Assembly (NCBI RefSeq): GCF_032193765.1
Contig: NZ_JAVBIJ010000001.1
Span: forward strand, 3,348,001-3,412,000
Direction of reading: 5' to 3'
DNA from: Rhodoferax potami
GTDB lineage: Bacteria > Pseudomonadota > Gammaproteobacteria > Burkholderiales > Burkholderiaceae_C
DNA: 64,000 bases
Shown: positions 17,863-28,159 of the stretch, piece by piece
How the letters are laid out: each line of letters opens with the position of its first letter
Numbering within the stretch: the first letter of the stretch is position 1
Position numbers and translations under genes: made by a program
The notes under the pieces: generated by a model
Seen by the model: the letters and a program-made list of their open reading frames with translations, nothing else
The model's database searches: none
Told to the model about the DNA's origin: nothing

Positions 17863-19403
17863 CATAACTTGAAGGTTGCCACTACCTGTACCAGGTCATT
17901 GGCCTGACTCTTCAAGCTGCTGGCTGCGGCCGCCATTTCCTCCACCAAGGCGGCGTTCTGTTGGGTAGCTTGGTCCATCTGGGTAACCGCTTCTCCAACT
18001 TGGGAGACACCGGCACTCTGCTCAGAGCTCGCCGCGCTGATGGCTCCCATGATGTCGGTCACCCGGCGGATGCTGCTGACGACTTCGGTCATGGTCTCGC
18101 CAGCCTTGTCCACCAGGCTGCTGCCCTGCTCTACCCGTTCCACACTGGCGTTGATCAGGCTCTTGATTTCTTTCGCGGCTTCGGCGCTGCGGCCGGCGAG
18201 TAAACGGACTTCGGAAGCTACCACCGCAAAGCCTCTTCCCTGCTCACCGGCCCTGGCCGCTTCGACTGCGGCGTTCAGGGCCAGGATGTTGGTCTGGAAA
18301 GCGATGCCGTCAATCACGCTGATGATGTCTGCAATTTTGCGGCTGGACTCGTTGATGCCTTTCATCGTCTCCACCACTTGGCCCACCACTTCGCCACCTT
18401 GAATAGCCACGGTAGACGCATTCATGGCCAACTGATTGGCTTGGCGGGCAGAGTCGGCGTTTTGTTTGACGGTGGAGCCGAGTTCTTCCATGGAAGCTGC
18501 GGTTTCTTCCAAGGCGCTGGCTTGTTGTTCGGTACGTGCACTCAGATCGTGGTTACCTTGGGCAATTTCAGAACTGGCGGTGGCGACAGATTCGGAGCCC
18601 GAACGCACTTGGTAGACGACGCTGGCCAGTTTGGCTTGCATGCGCTGTAACGCAGCCAGCAGTTGGCCTGTCTCGTTCATTGAATCTACGGTAATGGTTT
18701 TAGACAAATCCCCATCTGCGATGTTGTCAGCCAAATCGATCACCGTCGATATGGGCCTAGTCACCGACTTGGTGACCCATAAGGTGGCGAAAACTGCAGC
18801 AATCGCACCCACCAGCAAGGCCGTGAGCATGGAAACGCGCGCGGTATGGAAGCTTTTCTCGGTTTTGCTGCTGGCACTCGTCGCACCGGTTTGGTTGTAT
18901 TCCGAGATCTTTTTGGTTGTGACGATGATCTTGTCAAACAAGACTTTCCCATCCCCTTCCAGCAGCTTGCGGGCCGGGAACTTTTCGCGTTTGGTGGACA
19001 TATCCATCAGCTGCGCGTGAAGTGCCTGATACGCTTTCCAATCGGTTTCCAAAGCAGCGAACAGGGCTTTTTCCTCAGGTTCGTTCACCAGCTTGCCGTA
19101 TTCCTGGCGTGTGGCCTCGACGGTCGCTACTGCTTGCGAAGCCAACTTGTCGATGCGTTCCATGGCACCTTCATCGGTGTTGAGCACGTGCTGGCTTTCC
19201 CATGCCCGCAAGTCCGCCAAGCCCGCTTTCAGATCGCCCACCAGTCCAATAGTGGGTAGCCAATTGGTGGTAATGGCGGTGGTGTCGTGGCGCATGGCTT
19301 GCATCTGTGAGATTGCAAGCACCACGACGGCAACCAGCAGTGCAGTCAGACCGCCCATCACGGCCATCAGGCGCGTGGAAATCTTCATATCTTTCATAGT
19401 CAT
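17862..19403 (-). CDS. methyl-accepting chemotaxis protein
   Basis: A 513-residue chemoreceptor with a membrane segment at about residues 12-33, a helical periplasmic ligand domain, a second membrane segment at about 192-214, HAMP, and a signalling domain with the conserved tip [20 protein letters not shown]. It is of the Tsr-like class with 4HB sensor; the ligand is unknown. It has no C-terminal CheR pentapeptide (ends VVATFKL). It resembles the chemoreceptor at 591-2165 only in the signalling half, so the two sense different signals. It is monocistronic. Confidence 0.94.
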   Translation of the reverse strand: MTMKDMKISTRLMAVMGGLTALLVAVVVLAISQMQAMRHDTTAITTNWLPTIGLVGDLKAGLADLRAWESQHVLNTDEGAMERIDKLASQAVATVEATRQEYGKLVNEPEEKALFAALETDWKAYQALHAQLMDMSTKREKFPARKLLEGDGKVLFDKIIVTTKKISEYNQTGATSASSKTEKSFHTARVSMLTALLVGAIAAVFATLWVTKSVTRPISTVIDLADNIADGDLSKTITVDSMNETGQLLAALQRMQAKLASVVYQVRSGSESVATASSEIAQGNHDLSARTEQQASALEETAASMEELGSTVKQNADSARQANQLAMNASTVAIQGGEVVGQVVETMKGINESSRKIADIISVIDGIAFQTNILALNAAVEAARAGEQGRGFAVVASEVRLLAGRSAEAAKEIKSLINASVERVEQGSSLVDKAGETMTEVVSSIRRVTDIMGAISAASSEQSAGVSQVGEAVTQMDQATQQNAALVEEMAAAASSLKSQANDLVQVVATFKL

Positions 19404-19455
19404 GGCCTGTCTCCTTATGGTTATAGCGGGGCCAAATTAGCAAGCGTCGCAACGA

Positions 19456-19499
19456 CGAAAAAGGCCCATAACAACGGTGTTTCCGTCGCTATGGGCCTT
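19456..19499 (-). terminator. terminator of the dehydratase gene
   Basis: Stem AAGGCCCATA (19461-19470) / TATGGGCCTT (19490-19499), followed on the minus strand by a T run (from the A run at 19456-19462). It lies 26 bp after the dehydratase stop codon. Confidence 0.8.
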
Positions 19500-19524
19500 C
19501 AAGGCTTCAAACAGTACGCAATTT

Positions 19525-21249
19525 TTAGTGGGAATCGCGCGGAACAGCCGCTCCGCTTCCGCCCACCAAAAAGTCCAGGTCGGCACCCAAGTGCGCTTGC
19601 TGCACGGTCTCGACATAGAGCTTGTACCAACCGCGTTTCGGCTTTTCAGGCGATTTCCACAGGGCCAAGCGGCGCGCGAGTTCTTCGTCTGAAATCTCAA
19701 GATGCAGTTTGCGTTCCGGCACATTGAGTTCAATCATGTCGCCGTTCTGCACCACGGCCAATGGGCCGCCAGCCGCCGCTTCCGGAGAAGTGTGCAAAAC
19801 CGTTGTGCCGTAAGCGGTACCACTCATTCGGGCATCGGAAATGCGGACCATATCGGTGATGCCCTTTTTGAGCACCTTGGGTGGCAGGGGCATATTGCCG
19901 ACTTCTGCCATACCGGGGTAACCGCGCGGGCCACAGTTTTTCAACACCATGACACTGTTTTCATCGATGTCCAGGTCAGGATCATCAATCTTGGCGTGGA
20001 ACTCTTCAATCGATTCAAACACCACCGCAGGCCCACGGTGTTGCAGCAGATGCTTGGACGCGGCAGATGGTTTGATCACGGCGCCGTTAGGGGCCAGATT
20101 GCCACGGACCACTGCAATGCCGGCTGCCGGCATGAAAGGATCGTCGACGGTTTTGATCACGTCGCGGTTGTAGCAAGGGGCGTTGGCCACGTTTTCGCGG
20201 ATGGTTTTTCCGTTTACCGTGAGCGCATCCCCGTGCAGCATCGGCAGAATTTCGCGCATCACCGCGGGCAAGCCGCCGGCATAGCAAAAATCTTCCATCA
20301 GGTACTTGCCCGACGGTTGCAGGTTTAGGATGTTGTTGACTTCCGAACCCAGCTTGTCGAAGTCTTCGAGTTTTAAGTCGACGCCAATGCGCCCTGCAAT
20401 CGCCAGCAAGTGAATGACCGCGTTGGTGGAGCCACCAATAGCCGCATTGGTGCGGATCGCATTCTCAAACGCCTGTCGCGTCATGATCTGCGACATCTTG
20501 ATGTCTTGCTTGACCATTTCGACAATACGGCGGCCTGTCAATTGGGCCAAGCGTTTGCGACGTGTATCTGCGGCAGGAATGGCTGCATTTTCAGGCAGTG
20601 CCATGCCGAGCGCTTCCACCATGCTGGCCATGGTGGACGCAGTTCCCATCGTCATGCAGGTGCCGCTGGAACGGTGCATGTCGCTCTCGCAAGACGAAAA
20701 TTCTTCCATCGTCATCTCACCGGCGCGCACCATTTCTGACATTTGCCAGACACCTGTGCCGGAGCCCACATCTTTCCCACGGAACTTGCCGTTGAGCATG
20801 GGGCCGCCCGACAAACCGATGGTCGGCAGGTCACAGCTGGCTGCACCCATCATCAAGGAGGGGGTTGTCTTGTCACAACCCATGAGCAGCACCACGCCGT
20901 CAATCGGGTTGCCACGGATACTTTCTTCAACATCCATCGATGCCAGATTGCGGAACAACATGGCCGTGGGGCGAAGCTGGGTTTCACCCAGCGACATCAC
21001 TGGAAACTCGAGCGGGAAACCGCCTGCTTCGTACACCCCACGCTTGACGAATTCAGCCAACTCACGGAAGTGGCCATTGCAAGGGGTTAACTCGCTCCAG
21101 GTGTTGCAGATGCCGATGATCGGGCGGCCATCCAGCAAGTCGTGGGGATAGCCTTGGTTCTTGATCCAACTACGGTGCACAAAACCATCGCGGTCCTGGC
21201 GGCCGAACCATGCTTGGCTGCGGCGAAATGGGGGTTTTTCGGAATCCAT
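19525..21249 (-). CDS. IlvD/Edd family sugar-acid dehydratase, probably L-arabonate dehydratase
   Basis: A 574-residue iron-sulfur dehydratase. Conserved segments are present: CNTWSELTPCNGHFRELAE, the cluster cysteine in LLMGCDKTTPSLMMGA, and SSGTCMTMGTASTM. The N-terminus RRSQAWFGRQDRDGFVHRSW is characteristic of the aldonate branch (arabonate, xylonate, fuconate dehydratases) rather than dihydroxyacid dehydratase IlvD. It should remove water from the aldonate to give a 2-keto-3-deoxy acid. Neighbours (aldose dehydrogenase, 2-keto-3-deoxyarabonate dehydratase, semialdehyde dehydrogenase) favour L-arabonate. It is divergent from the dehydrogenase gene and ends in a good terminator. Confidence 0.88.
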   Translation of the reverse strand: MDSEKPPFRRSQAWFGRQDRDGFVHRSWIKNQGYPHDLLDGRPIIGICNTWSELTPCNGHFRELAEFVKRGVYEAGGFPLEFPVMSLGETQLRPTAMLFRNLASMDVEESIRGNPIDGVVLLMGCDKTTPSLMMGAASCDLPTIGLSGGPMLNGKFRGKDVGSGTGVWQMSEMVRAGEMTMEEFSSCESDMHRSSGTCMTMGTASTMASMVEALGMALPENAAIPAADTRRKRLAQLTGRRIVEMVKQDIKMSQIMTRQAFENAIRTNAAIGGSTNAVIHLLAIAGRIGVDLKLEDFDKLGSEVNNILNLQPSGKYLMEDFCYAGGLPAVMREILPMLHGDALTVNGKTIRENVANAPCYNRDVIKTVDDPFMPAAGIAVVRGNLAPNGAVIKPSAASKHLLQHRGPAVVFESIEEFHAKIDDPDLDIDENSVMVLKNCGPRGYPGMAEVGNMPLPPKVLKKGITDMVRISDARMSGTAYGTTVLHTSPEAAAGGPLAVVQNGDMIELNVPERKLHLEISDEELARRLALWKSPEKPKRGWYKLYVETVQQAHLGADLDFLVGGSGAAVPRDSH

Positions 21250-21382
21250 GGGGTTGCCTCTTTATGGGTGGAGGCGGGGCCTCCGGTTCTTGACAGCAGG
21301 CATGGTAACAATGCACAGTGATAATAGAAAATGAATTTAGAGACAGTTCATATATCTATATTGCAATCAAATTTGAGAAAAA

Positions 21383-22162
21383 ATGATGTCAGACCCCACA
21401 AAACTCGCCCGTTATCTCAGTCTGGAAGGTAAAAACGTTTTCATTACCGGTGGCGGCACCGGTATCGGTGCGGCCATCGTCACCGCCTTTGTCGAACAAG
21501 GTGCCCATGTGGCCTTTGTGGATGTGGCCGAGGCCGAAAGCCGCGCACTGGTAGAAAAGCTGGCAAGTAGTAGCAAGCCAAAAATCTGGTGGCGAACCTG
21601 CGATGTGCGCGATGTGGCAGCGCTACAGGCGGCAACCAACGATGCCGCCCGCGAACTGGGTGACTTTTCGGTATTGGTGAACAACGTGGCGCGCGACGAT
21701 CGCCACACGCTCGAATCGGTCACCCCCGAGTATTGGGATGAGCGCATGTCAGTCAACCAGCGTCCGGCGTTTTTTGCGATTCAGTCTCTGGTGCCCGGCA
21801 TGAAACGGCTCGGCGGCGGCTCCATCATCAATCTCGGCTCCACCGGTTGGCAAACCAAAGGGAGCGGCTACCCCTGCTACGCGATTGCCAAATCGTCAGT
21901 GAACGGCTTGACCCGGGGTTTGGCAGATAGCCTCGGCGCTGATCGCATCCGCATCAACACCGTGTCGCCCGGCTGGGTGATGACAGAGCGCCAGATCAGC
22001 ATGTGGCTCAATGCCGAAGGCGAAGCCGACATCCAGCGCAACCAGTGTTTGCCGGACAAACTCCAACCTTCCGATGTTGCGCGCATGGTCCTGTTCCTCG
22101 CGTCTGACGACGGCGCGATGTGCACCGCCCAGGAATTCAAAGTCGACGCAGGCTGGAACTGA
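21383..22162 (+). CDS. SDR-family aldose 1-dehydrogenase
   Basis: A 259-residue short-chain dehydrogenase. The cofactor motif is TGGGTGIG (residues about 21-28), NNVA follows at about 94, and the catalytic YAIAK is at about residue 170. Segments DDRH, YWDERM, a NAEGEAD stretch and the final DAGWN are close to those in pentose dehydrogenases such as Caulobacter XylB. It would oxidise an aldose (L-arabinose, D-galactose or D-xylose) to the lactone with NAD(P). A second ATG follows directly at 21386. It is divergent from the dehydratase across 133 bp, so the two steps are probably co-regulated. Confidence 0.86.
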   Translation: MMSDPTKLARYLSLEGKNVFITGGGTGIGAAIVTAFVEQGAHVAFVDVAEAESRALVEKLASSSKPKIWWRTCDVRDVAALQAATNDAARELGDFSVLVNNVARDDRHTLESVTPEYWDERMSVNQRPAFFAIQSLVPGMKRLGGGSIINLGSTGWQTKGSGYPCYAIAKSSVNGLTRGLADSLGADRIRINTVSPGWVMTERQISMWLNAEGEADIQRNQCLPDKLQPSDVARMVLFLASDDGAMCTAQEFKVDAGWN

Positions 22163-22178
22163 GCCCCGCAGGGCTCAG
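22159..22178. terminator. hairpin spanning two convergent stop codons
   Basis: Perfect 8-bp stem CTGAGCCC / GGGCTCAG with a CGCA loop covers both the TGA of the dehydrogenase (22160-22162) and the TGA of the LysR gene (22175-22177). There is no T run on either side. Confidence 0.5.
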
Positions 22179-23149
22179 ACCGCTGCGCTGGGCTCCACGC
22201 TGAAAGCTTTGCCGTAGACCGTCATGGCAGAGGCTTTCAGCGCGCGCAAAACCACCTCGCCGGCGGGCGACAAAAGCCGGTCCCTTCGGGTGATGAACCC
22301 GAAGGGCTCCATCTCGCAAGGCATGGCCACCGGCAAAATCGACATCAGTCCGTGGTTGGCGTAATACCGCGCGACGTCTACCGCCATCACGCTCACCATG
22401 TCGCTCTGCTGCATCATTTTGCTGATGAACAGCAGCGCGCTGGTCTCCACGCTATTCGATGGCTGCTCCAACCCGAGCTCCTGAATCATCAGGTCAAACC
22501 GGTGCCGCAGCATGCTGCCCGCCGGGGGCAAGATCCAGCCAAACTTGAAGACATCATCCAGGCTTGGCTTGATGGCGGTCAGCAAAGGGTGCCCCGGGCG
22601 GGCTACTGCACAAATGGGTTCTTCGGCCACCATTTCGTACCGCAAAGCCGCCTTGTCGTGCTCGGGTGACAAGCGGCCGACCACGATATCCAGGGTACCC
22701 CGGTTCAGTTTTTCGATCAGCACATTGCTGGGTTCGATCTGGATGGTGATCTGCAGGTTCGGGTGCGCTTGCTTGACCGCTGCCACTGTGGGTGGCAAAA
22801 GCGCCAATCCGGGTGCTGTGATGGAGCCGATGTTCACCTGCCCGAACTGTCCGTTTTTGGCGGCTTGCAATTCCTCGTGGGCCTGATTCAGGCTCGCAAG
22901 GGCAGCACGCGCGTGGCGAATCATGGTGTCGCCGTACCAGGTCGGGCGCATGCCGCGGGGCAATCGCTCAAACAGCGACACCCCCAGCACATCTTCCAGA
23001 TCTTTCAGCAATTTAGACGCAGCGGGCTGCGTCATGTTCAGTACTTGCGCCGCCCGGTGGATGTTGCCCTCCTCCGCCAATGCGACCAATAGCAAAAGTT
23101 GCCTGGTTTTGAGCCTTGCACGTAAGAACCAATGGGTGTAATTCGTCAT
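22175..23149 (-). CDS. gbpR: LysR-family regulator, GbpR-like
   Basis: A 324-residue LysR-type regulator. The N-terminal winged helix (LLLVALAEEGNIHRAAQVLNMTQPAASKLLKDLE at about residues 19-52, quoted here only by its ends) is followed by the periplasmic-binding-fold effector domain. It is divergent from chvE, the same arrangement as gbpR-chvE in Agrobacterium, where GbpR controls the sugar-binding protein in response to galactose, arabinose and related sugars. Assignment to GbpR rests on this context and the general sequence, not on a database match. It likely controls chvE-mmsAB and perhaps the divergent dehydratase and dehydrogenase genes. Confidence 0.85.
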   Translation of the reverse strand: MTNYTHWFLRARLKTRQLLLLVALAEEGNIHRAAQVLNMTQPAASKLLKDLEDVLGVSLFERLPRGMRPTWYGDTMIRHARAALASLNQAHEELQAAKNGQFGQVNIGSITAPGLALLPPTVAAVKQAHPNLQITIQIEPSNVLIEKLNRGTLDIVVGRLSPEHDKAALRYEMVAEEPICAVARPGHPLLTAIKPSLDDVFKFGWILPPAGSMLRHRFDLMIQELGLEQPSNSVETSALLFISKMMQQSDMVSVMAVDVARYYANHGLMSILPVAMPCEMEPFGFITRRDRLLSPAGEVVLRALKASAMTVYGKAFSVEPSAAV

Positions 23150-23295
23150 TTAGGGTTAGCACCAATCTGCATTTGCATATCGAATAAGCCTCAAACTATA
23201 TTGGAAATAAATCAATGTGGTAAGTAAGATTTGCCGCCTGAGCCGAAATGGCGAAGACGTATCTGACAGAAGCAATCAAACACAGGAGACATTTC

Positions 23296-24372
23296 ATGAC
23301 AGCACGTAGAACCACCCTCAAGGCGCTTGCAGCAAGCCTTGCCATGGGTCTGGCATTCGGCACCACCGTGGCCAATGCACAAGACAAGGGCCTGGTCGGC
23401 GTCGCAATGCCCACCAAGAGCTCTACCCGTTGGATCGCCGACGGCAACAGCATGGTCGCTGCTTTGGCAGCCAAGGGCTACAAGGCCGATTTGCAATACG
23501 CCGAAGACGACATCCCCAACCAGTTGGCCCAGATCGAAAACATGATCACCAAGGGCGCCAAGGTGTTGGTGATTGCCGCGATTGACGGCACCACCCTGAC
23601 CAACGTGCTGCAAAAAGCTGCAGACAAGGGCATCAAGGTCATCTCGTATGACCGCCTGATCGTCGGTTCCAAGAACGTCGATTACTACGCCACCTTCGAC
23701 AACTTCCAAGTGGGCGTATTGCAAGCCCAGTCCCTGGAAAAAGCGCTGGGTCTGAAAGAAGGCAAGGGCCCCTTCAACATCGAATTGTTCGGTGGCTCCT
23801 CTGACGACAACAACGCCTTCTTCTTCTACGACGGCGCCATGTCCGTGCTGGACCCGTACATCAAGTCCGGCAAGCTGGTGGTTCGCTCCAAGCAAACCGG
23901 CATGCAAAAAGTGGCAACCCTCCGTTGGGACGGCCAAGTGGCACAAGCCCGTATGGAAAACCTGTTGAGCGCCTTCTACGGCAAAGACAAAGTGAACGCT
24001 GTTTTGTCTCCGTATGACGGCATCTCCATCGGTATCCTGTCCGCACTCAAGGGAGTGGGTTACGGTACTGCGGCTCAGCCCATGCCTTTCGTGAGCGGCC
24101 AGGATGCAGAAGTGCCTTCCGTGAAGTCCATCATCCGCAAGGAACAGTACTCCACCATCTTCAAAGATACCCGTGAGCTGGCCAAAGTGGCTGCCAACAT
24201 GGTCGATGCTGTGATGACAGGCAAACAGCCTGAAATCAACGACACCAAGACCTACAACAACAAGATCAAGGTGGTGCCTTCCTACCTGCTCAAGCCAGTG
24301 GCTGTGGACTTGTCCAACTACAAACAAGTGTTGGTGGGTAGCGGATACATCAAAGAAGAGCAGCTGAAGTAA
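23296..24372 (+). CDS. chvE: multiple-monosaccharide-binding protein ChvE
   Basis: A 358-residue periplasmic binding protein with a signal peptide (cut after ANA at about residue 28). The mature sequence has [50 protein letters not shown] and [12 protein letters not shown], all hallmarks of ChvE, which binds D-galactose, L-arabinose, D-glucose and D-xylose and can also present sugars to a chemoreceptor or sensor. The ATG at 23296 has AGGAG upstream. A terminator-like hairpin follows, which would raise chvE mRNA over that of the transporter genes downstream. Confidence 0.95.
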   Translation: MTARRTTLKALAASLAMGLAFGTTVANAQDKGLVGVAMPTKSSTRWIADGNSMVAALAAKGYKADLQYAEDDIPNQLAQIENMITKGAKVLVIAAIDGTTLTNVLQKAADKGIKVISYDRLIVGSKNVDYYATFDNFQVGVLQAQSLEKALGLKEGKGPFNIELFGGSSDDNNAFFFYDGAMSVLDPYIKSGKLVVRSKQTGMQKVATLRWDGQVAQARMENLLSAFYGKDKVNAVLSPYDGISIGILSALKGVGYGTAAQPMPFVSGQDAEVPSVKSIIRKEQYSTIFKDTRELAKVAANMVDAVMTGKQPEINDTKTYNNKIKVVPSYLLKPVAVDLSNYKQVLVGSGYIKEEQLK

Positions 24373-24390
24373 TCTTTAGCGGCGGTAAAG

Positions 24391-24421
24391 AGGCCCTGTG
24401 CCCCACAGCACAGGGCTTTTT
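24391..24421 (+). terminator. intercistronic hairpin after chvE
   Basis: Stem GCCCTGTG (24393-24400) / CACAGGGC (24409-24416) followed by TTTTT. It probably allows partial read-through into mmsA. Confidence 0.8.
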
Positions 24422-24459
24422 ACATTCTTCTGGTTCAAGAGAACGATCGTTGAGGCACC

Positions 24460-25992
24460 ATGGCTGAACCCATTTTAGAAATGCGTGGAATGCGCAAGAC
24501 ATTCCACGGCGTAACCGCCCTAAGCAATGTGAACCTCACAGTGCAAGAAGGCCAGATCCACGCCGTCGTCGGCGAAAACGGCGCCGGCAAATCCACCCTG
24601 ATGAAAGTGCTGAGCGGCGTTTACCCCCACGGCGACTACGAAGGCACCATCCGCTACCAGGGCGAAGAATGCCGCTTCCGCGGTATTCAGGACAGTGAAG
24701 AAAAAGGCATCATCATCATCCACCAGGAGCTGGCCCTGGTGCCGCTGCTCTCCATTACCGAGAACATTTTTCTCGGTAACGAACAAGCCAAAGGTGGCGT
24801 GATTGACTGGAACGCGTCTTACGTCAAAACGCAGGCTTTGCTGAACAAAGTCGGTTTGAAAGAATCCCCCAACACCCTGATCACCAATCTGGGCGTGGGC
24901 AAACAGCAGCTCATCGAGATTGCCAAAGCGCTGTCCAAAGAGGTCAAGCTGCTGATCCTGGATGAGCCCACCGCCAGTCTGAATGAGACCGACAGCGATG
25001 CGCTACTGGAACTGCTGCTCGAACTCAAGCGCCAGGGCATTTCCTGCATCCTGATTTCGCACAAGCTCAATGAGATCTCCAAGGTCGCAGACGCCATTAC
25101 GGTGCTGCGCGACGGTGCGACGGTAGCCACGCTGGACTGCCGTGCAGAACCCGTCAGTGAAGATCTCATCATCCGCCACATGGTCGGGCGTGAAATGGCG
25201 GACCGCTATCCCAAGCGCACGCCCAATGTAGGTGACACCGTGTTTGAAGTGCGCGATTGGGTGGTGCACCACGCCATTCACCCCGAGCGCAAAGTCATCA
25301 AGGGTGTGAACCTGCACGTGAAACGCGGCGAGATTGTCGGCATTGCCGGCCTCATGGGCGCGGGGCGCACCGAACTGGCCATGAGCATCTTCGGCCGCAC
25401 CTATGGCCAGAACATCAGCGGCAAAGTGCTGCTCAATGGCAAAGAAGTCGACACCAGCACAGTGCAAAAAGCCATTGACCACGGCATTGCCTATGTGACC
25501 GAAGACCGCAAGGGCTATGGCCTCGTGCTGGACGAAACCATTGCCTGGAACACCACGCTGGCCAACCTGCCTGCGGTCTCCAACAAAACGGTGGTGGACG
25601 AAGGCAAAGAGTTCAGCGTGGCCCAGGATTTCCGCAAAAAGCTCAATATCCGCAGCCCCAATGTGTTTGCCCGCACCGTCAATTTGTCGGGTGGCAACCA
25701 GCAAAAAGTGGTGCTAAGCAAGTGGCTGTTTTCGGAGCCCGAAGTGCTGATCCTAGATGAGCCTACCCGCGGTATCGACGTAGGTGCCAAGTATGAGATT
25801 TACACCATCATCGCGCAGCTCGCCGCCGAGGGGAAATGCGTGCTGATGATCTCCAGCGAGATGCCCGAGTTGCTGGGCATGTGCGACCGGATCTGTGTGT
25901 TGAATGAAGGTGCTTTTGTGGCGGAATTCCCGGCTGCAGAGGCAACACAAGAAAAAATTATGCGTTCTATCGTGACGTCAGGAGTGAACTGA
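24460..25992 (+). CDS. mmsA: sugar ABC transporter ATP-binding protein MmsA (GguA-like)
   Basis: A 510-residue tandem ATPase of the ribose/monosaccharide importer class. The first half has Walker [11 protein letters not shown] (residues about 38-47), signature [15 protein letters not shown] and Walker [11 protein letters not shown]. The second half has a degenerate A site ([10 protein letters not shown]) and [15 protein letters not shown]. With mmsB and ChvE it forms a CUT2 importer for several monosaccharides. It is 87 bp from chvE and two bases before mmsB. Confidence 0.95.
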   Translation: MAEPILEMRGMRKTFHGVTALSNVNLTVQEGQIHAVVGENGAGKSTLMKVLSGVYPHGDYEGTIRYQGEECRFRGIQDSEEKGIIIIHQELALVPLLSITENIFLGNEQAKGGVIDWNASYVKTQALLNKVGLKESPNTLITNLGVGKQQLIEIAKALSKEVKLLILDEPTASLNETDSDALLELLLELKRQGISCILISHKLNEISKVADAITVLRDGATVATLDCRAEPVSEDLIIRHMVGREMADRYPKRTPNVGDTVFEVRDWVVHHAIHPERKVIKGVNLHVKRGEIVGIAGLMGAGRTELAMSIFGRTYGQNISGKVLLNGKEVDTSTVQKAIDHGIAYVTEDRKGYGLVLDETIAWNTTLANLPAVSNKTVVDEGKEFSVAQDFRKKLNIRSPNVFARTVNLSGGNQQKVVLSKWLFSEPEVLILDEPTRGIDVGAKYEIYTIIAQLAAEGKCVLMISSEMPELLGMCDRICVLNEGAFVAEFPAAEATQEKIMRSIVTSGVN

Positions 25993-25993
25993 A

Positions 25994-27187
25994 ATGACAA
26001 GCACAACCCCGGAAACAAACGCCCCCGCCACCGGTGGCGGCATGGCTTTCCTGAAAAGCAATCTGCGCGAATACGGCCTGCTGATTTCACTGGTCATCAT
26101 CATGGTGTTTTTCCAGGTGCAGACAGACGGCACCTTATTCCAGCCCCTGAACCTGACCAACCTGATTTTGCAAAACAGCTACATCATCGTGATGGCCCTG
26201 GGCATGCTGCTGGTTATTGTCGCCGGCCACATTGACCTGTCGGTCGGCTCGGTGTGCGGCTTTATCGGTGCGGTGGCAGCCGTGCTGATGGTGAACTACA
26301 ACTGGCACTATGTGCCCGCCGCCATCGTCTGTTTGATTCTGGGCGGCGTTATCGGCGCAGCCCAGGGCTATTGGGTCGCGTTCTACAAGATCCCGTCTTT
26401 CATCGTGACGCTGGCTGGCATGTTGGTCTTCAAGGGTTTGGCTTTGGCCGTGCTCGAAGGCGCATCCGTCGGCCCGTTCCCGCCCGAGTTTCAGTTGCTC
26501 AGCACCGGCTTTATTCCTGATCCGTTTGCAGGCGAAACTTTGCGTGTGGCTACTCTGGTGATCGGCCTGCTGATTGCCTTGGTCATGTTGATTGCCAAGG
26601 TGCGCGGCCGTGCAGACCGTGCGGCACATGGCATGGAGAACGAGCCCATCGCTTTCTTCGCCATTGCCAACCTGATTTTTGTTGCCATGATCGTGGCCTT
26701 CAGCTACCAGCTGGCGTCGTACAAAGGCCTGCCCAACGTGCTGGTCGTCATGTTGCTGTTGATGCTGGTCTATGACTTTATCGCCTCCCGCACCACCATC
26801 GGCCGCCGCATTTACGCCTTGGGCGGCAACGAAAAAGCAGCACGCCTTTCCGGTATCCGCACCGAGCGTTTGACCTTCTACACCTTCATCAACATGGGTG
26901 TGTTGGCTGCGCTCGCCGGTCTGATCTTCGCAGCGCGCCTGAACACCGCCACCCCCAAAGCGGGCTTGGGTTTTGAGCTCGACGTGATTGCTGCTTGCTT
27001 CATCGGTGGTGCATCCGCCTCCGGTGGTGTGGGCAAGGTGCTAGGCGCGGTGATCGGCGCTTTCATCATGGGCGTCATGAACAACGGCATGTCCATCATG
27101 GGCATCGGTATCGACTACCAGCAGGTCATCAAGGGCCTGGTCTTGTTGGCAGCCGTCTGCTTCGACGTCTACAACAAAAACAAATAA
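25994..27187 (+). CDS. mmsB: sugar ABC transporter permease MmsB (GguB-like)
   Basis: A 397-residue permease of the CUT2 class with about ten membrane helices. Typical segments are AGHIDLSVGSVCGF, GYWVAFYKIPSFIVTLAGML, SRTTIGRRIYALGGNEKAARLSGI and IGGASASGGVGKV. It pairs with mmsA, with one base between stop and ATG. A cytoplasmic charged loop (VRGRADRAAHGME) in the middle is a feature of the GguB/MmsB subgroup. Confidence 0.95.
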   Translation: MTSTTPETNAPATGGGMAFLKSNLREYGLLISLVIIMVFFQVQTDGTLFQPLNLTNLILQNSYIIVMALGMLLVIVAGHIDLSVGSVCGFIGAVAAVLMVNYNWHYVPAAIVCLILGGVIGAAQGYWVAFYKIPSFIVTLAGMLVFKGLALAVLEGASVGPFPPEFQLLSTGFIPDPFAGETLRVATLVIGLLIALVMLIAKVRGRADRAAHGMENEPIAFFAIANLIFVAMIVAFSYQLASYKGLPNVLVVMLLLMLVYDFIASRTTIGRRIYALGGNEKAARLSGIRTERLTFYTFINMGVLAALAGLIFAARLNTATPKAGLGFELDVIAACFIGGASASGGVGKVLGAVIGAFIMGVMNNGMSIMGIGIDYQQVIKGLVLLAAVCFDVYNKNK

Positions 27188-27196
27188 GGACTCACC

Positions 27197-28126
27197 ATGT
27201 ATTCCGCCTCTAACGCCCGCTACAAGGGTGTGTTTCCTGTCGTCCCTACGACTTTCAACGACGCCGGTGAGCTGGACCTGGACAGCCAGAAACGCTGTGT
27301 CGACTTCATGATCGAAGCCGGCTCCACCGGCCTGTGCATCCTTGCCAACTTTTCCGAGCAGTTTGTACTGGCCGATGCCGAGCGCGAAGTGCTCACCAAA
27401 ACCATCCTCGCGCATGTGAATGGCCGGGTGCCGGTCATCGTGACTACCACCCATTTCAGCACTCAGGTCACCATCGCGCGCAGTGTGCAGGCCCAGCAGC
27501 TGGGTGCCTCCATGGTCATGGTTATGCCCCCGTACCATGGGGCCACTATCCGTGTACCTGAAGGTCAGATTTATGAATACTTCGCCCGCCTGTCGGATGC
27601 GATTGATATTCCCATCATGATCCAGGACGCACCGGTGAGCGGCACGCCGCTGTCGGTGCCTTTCTTGGCCCGCATGGCGCAAGAGATCAAGCAGGTGTCG
27701 TACTTCAAGATTGAAACAGCAGGTGCTGCCTCTAAGTTGCGCGAACTCATCCGCGTGGGCGGTGCGGCTATTGAAGGCCCGTGGGATGGCGAAGAAGCCA
27801 TCACCCTCATGCCCGATCTGGACGCCGGCGCCACCGGCGCCATGACTGGTGGTGCCTACCCCGATGGCATCCGCAAGATTGTGGACGCCTATGCCGCCGG
27901 CCGTCGTGACGAGGCCGCCGATCACTACCAGCAGTGGCTGCCGCTCATCAATTTTGAAAACCGCCAGGGCGGCATACTCACCGCGAAGGCCCTGATGAAA
28001 GAAGGCGGTGTCATCGCTTGCGAAGCCGGCCGCCATCCTTTCCCCGCCATGCACCCCGACACCCGCGCCGGTTTGATCGACACGGCCCAGCGTCTGGACC
28101 CCATGGTGTTGCGCTGGGGCCGGTAA
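27197..28126 (+). CDS. L-2-keto-3-deoxyarabonate dehydratase (DapA superfamily)
   Basis: A 309-residue (beta/alpha)8 enzyme. Motifs include GVFPVVPTTF at the N-terminus, CILANFSEQFVL, VIVTTTHFST, YFKIETAGAA with the Schiff-base lysine, IEGPWDGEEAITLMPDLDAGATG, and WLPLINFENRQGG. I recall nearly the same motifs in the Azospirillum 2-keto-3-deoxyarabonate dehydratase, which converts the acid to 2-ketoglutarate semialdehyde. This gene gives the strongest pointer that the block oxidises L-arabinose. It sits nine bases after mmsB, in the same operon. Confidence 0.88.
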   Translation: MYSASNARYKGVFPVVPTTFNDAGELDLDSQKRCVDFMIEAGSTGLCILANFSEQFVLADAEREVLTKTILAHVNGRVPVIVTTTHFSTQVTIARSVQAQQLGASMVMVMPPYHGATIRVPEGQIYEYFARLSDAIDIPIMIQDAPVSGTPLSVPFLARMAQEIKQVSYFKIETAGAASKLRELIRVGGAAIEGPWDGEEAITLMPDLDAGATGAMTGGAYPDGIRKIVDAYAAGRRDEAADHYQQWLPLINFENRQGGILTAKALMKEGGVIACEAGRHPFPAMHPDTRAGLIDTAQRLDPMVLRWGR

Positions 28127-28159
28127 ACCCGCTCACTACCCTGCAAGGACCTCGCCCCC

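Noticed and set aside
23296..27187. D-xylose-specific transporter XylFGH
   Set aside because: The binding protein has ChvE hallmark segments and the ATPase and permease are of the MmsAB/GguAB subgroup, which handles several monosaccharides.
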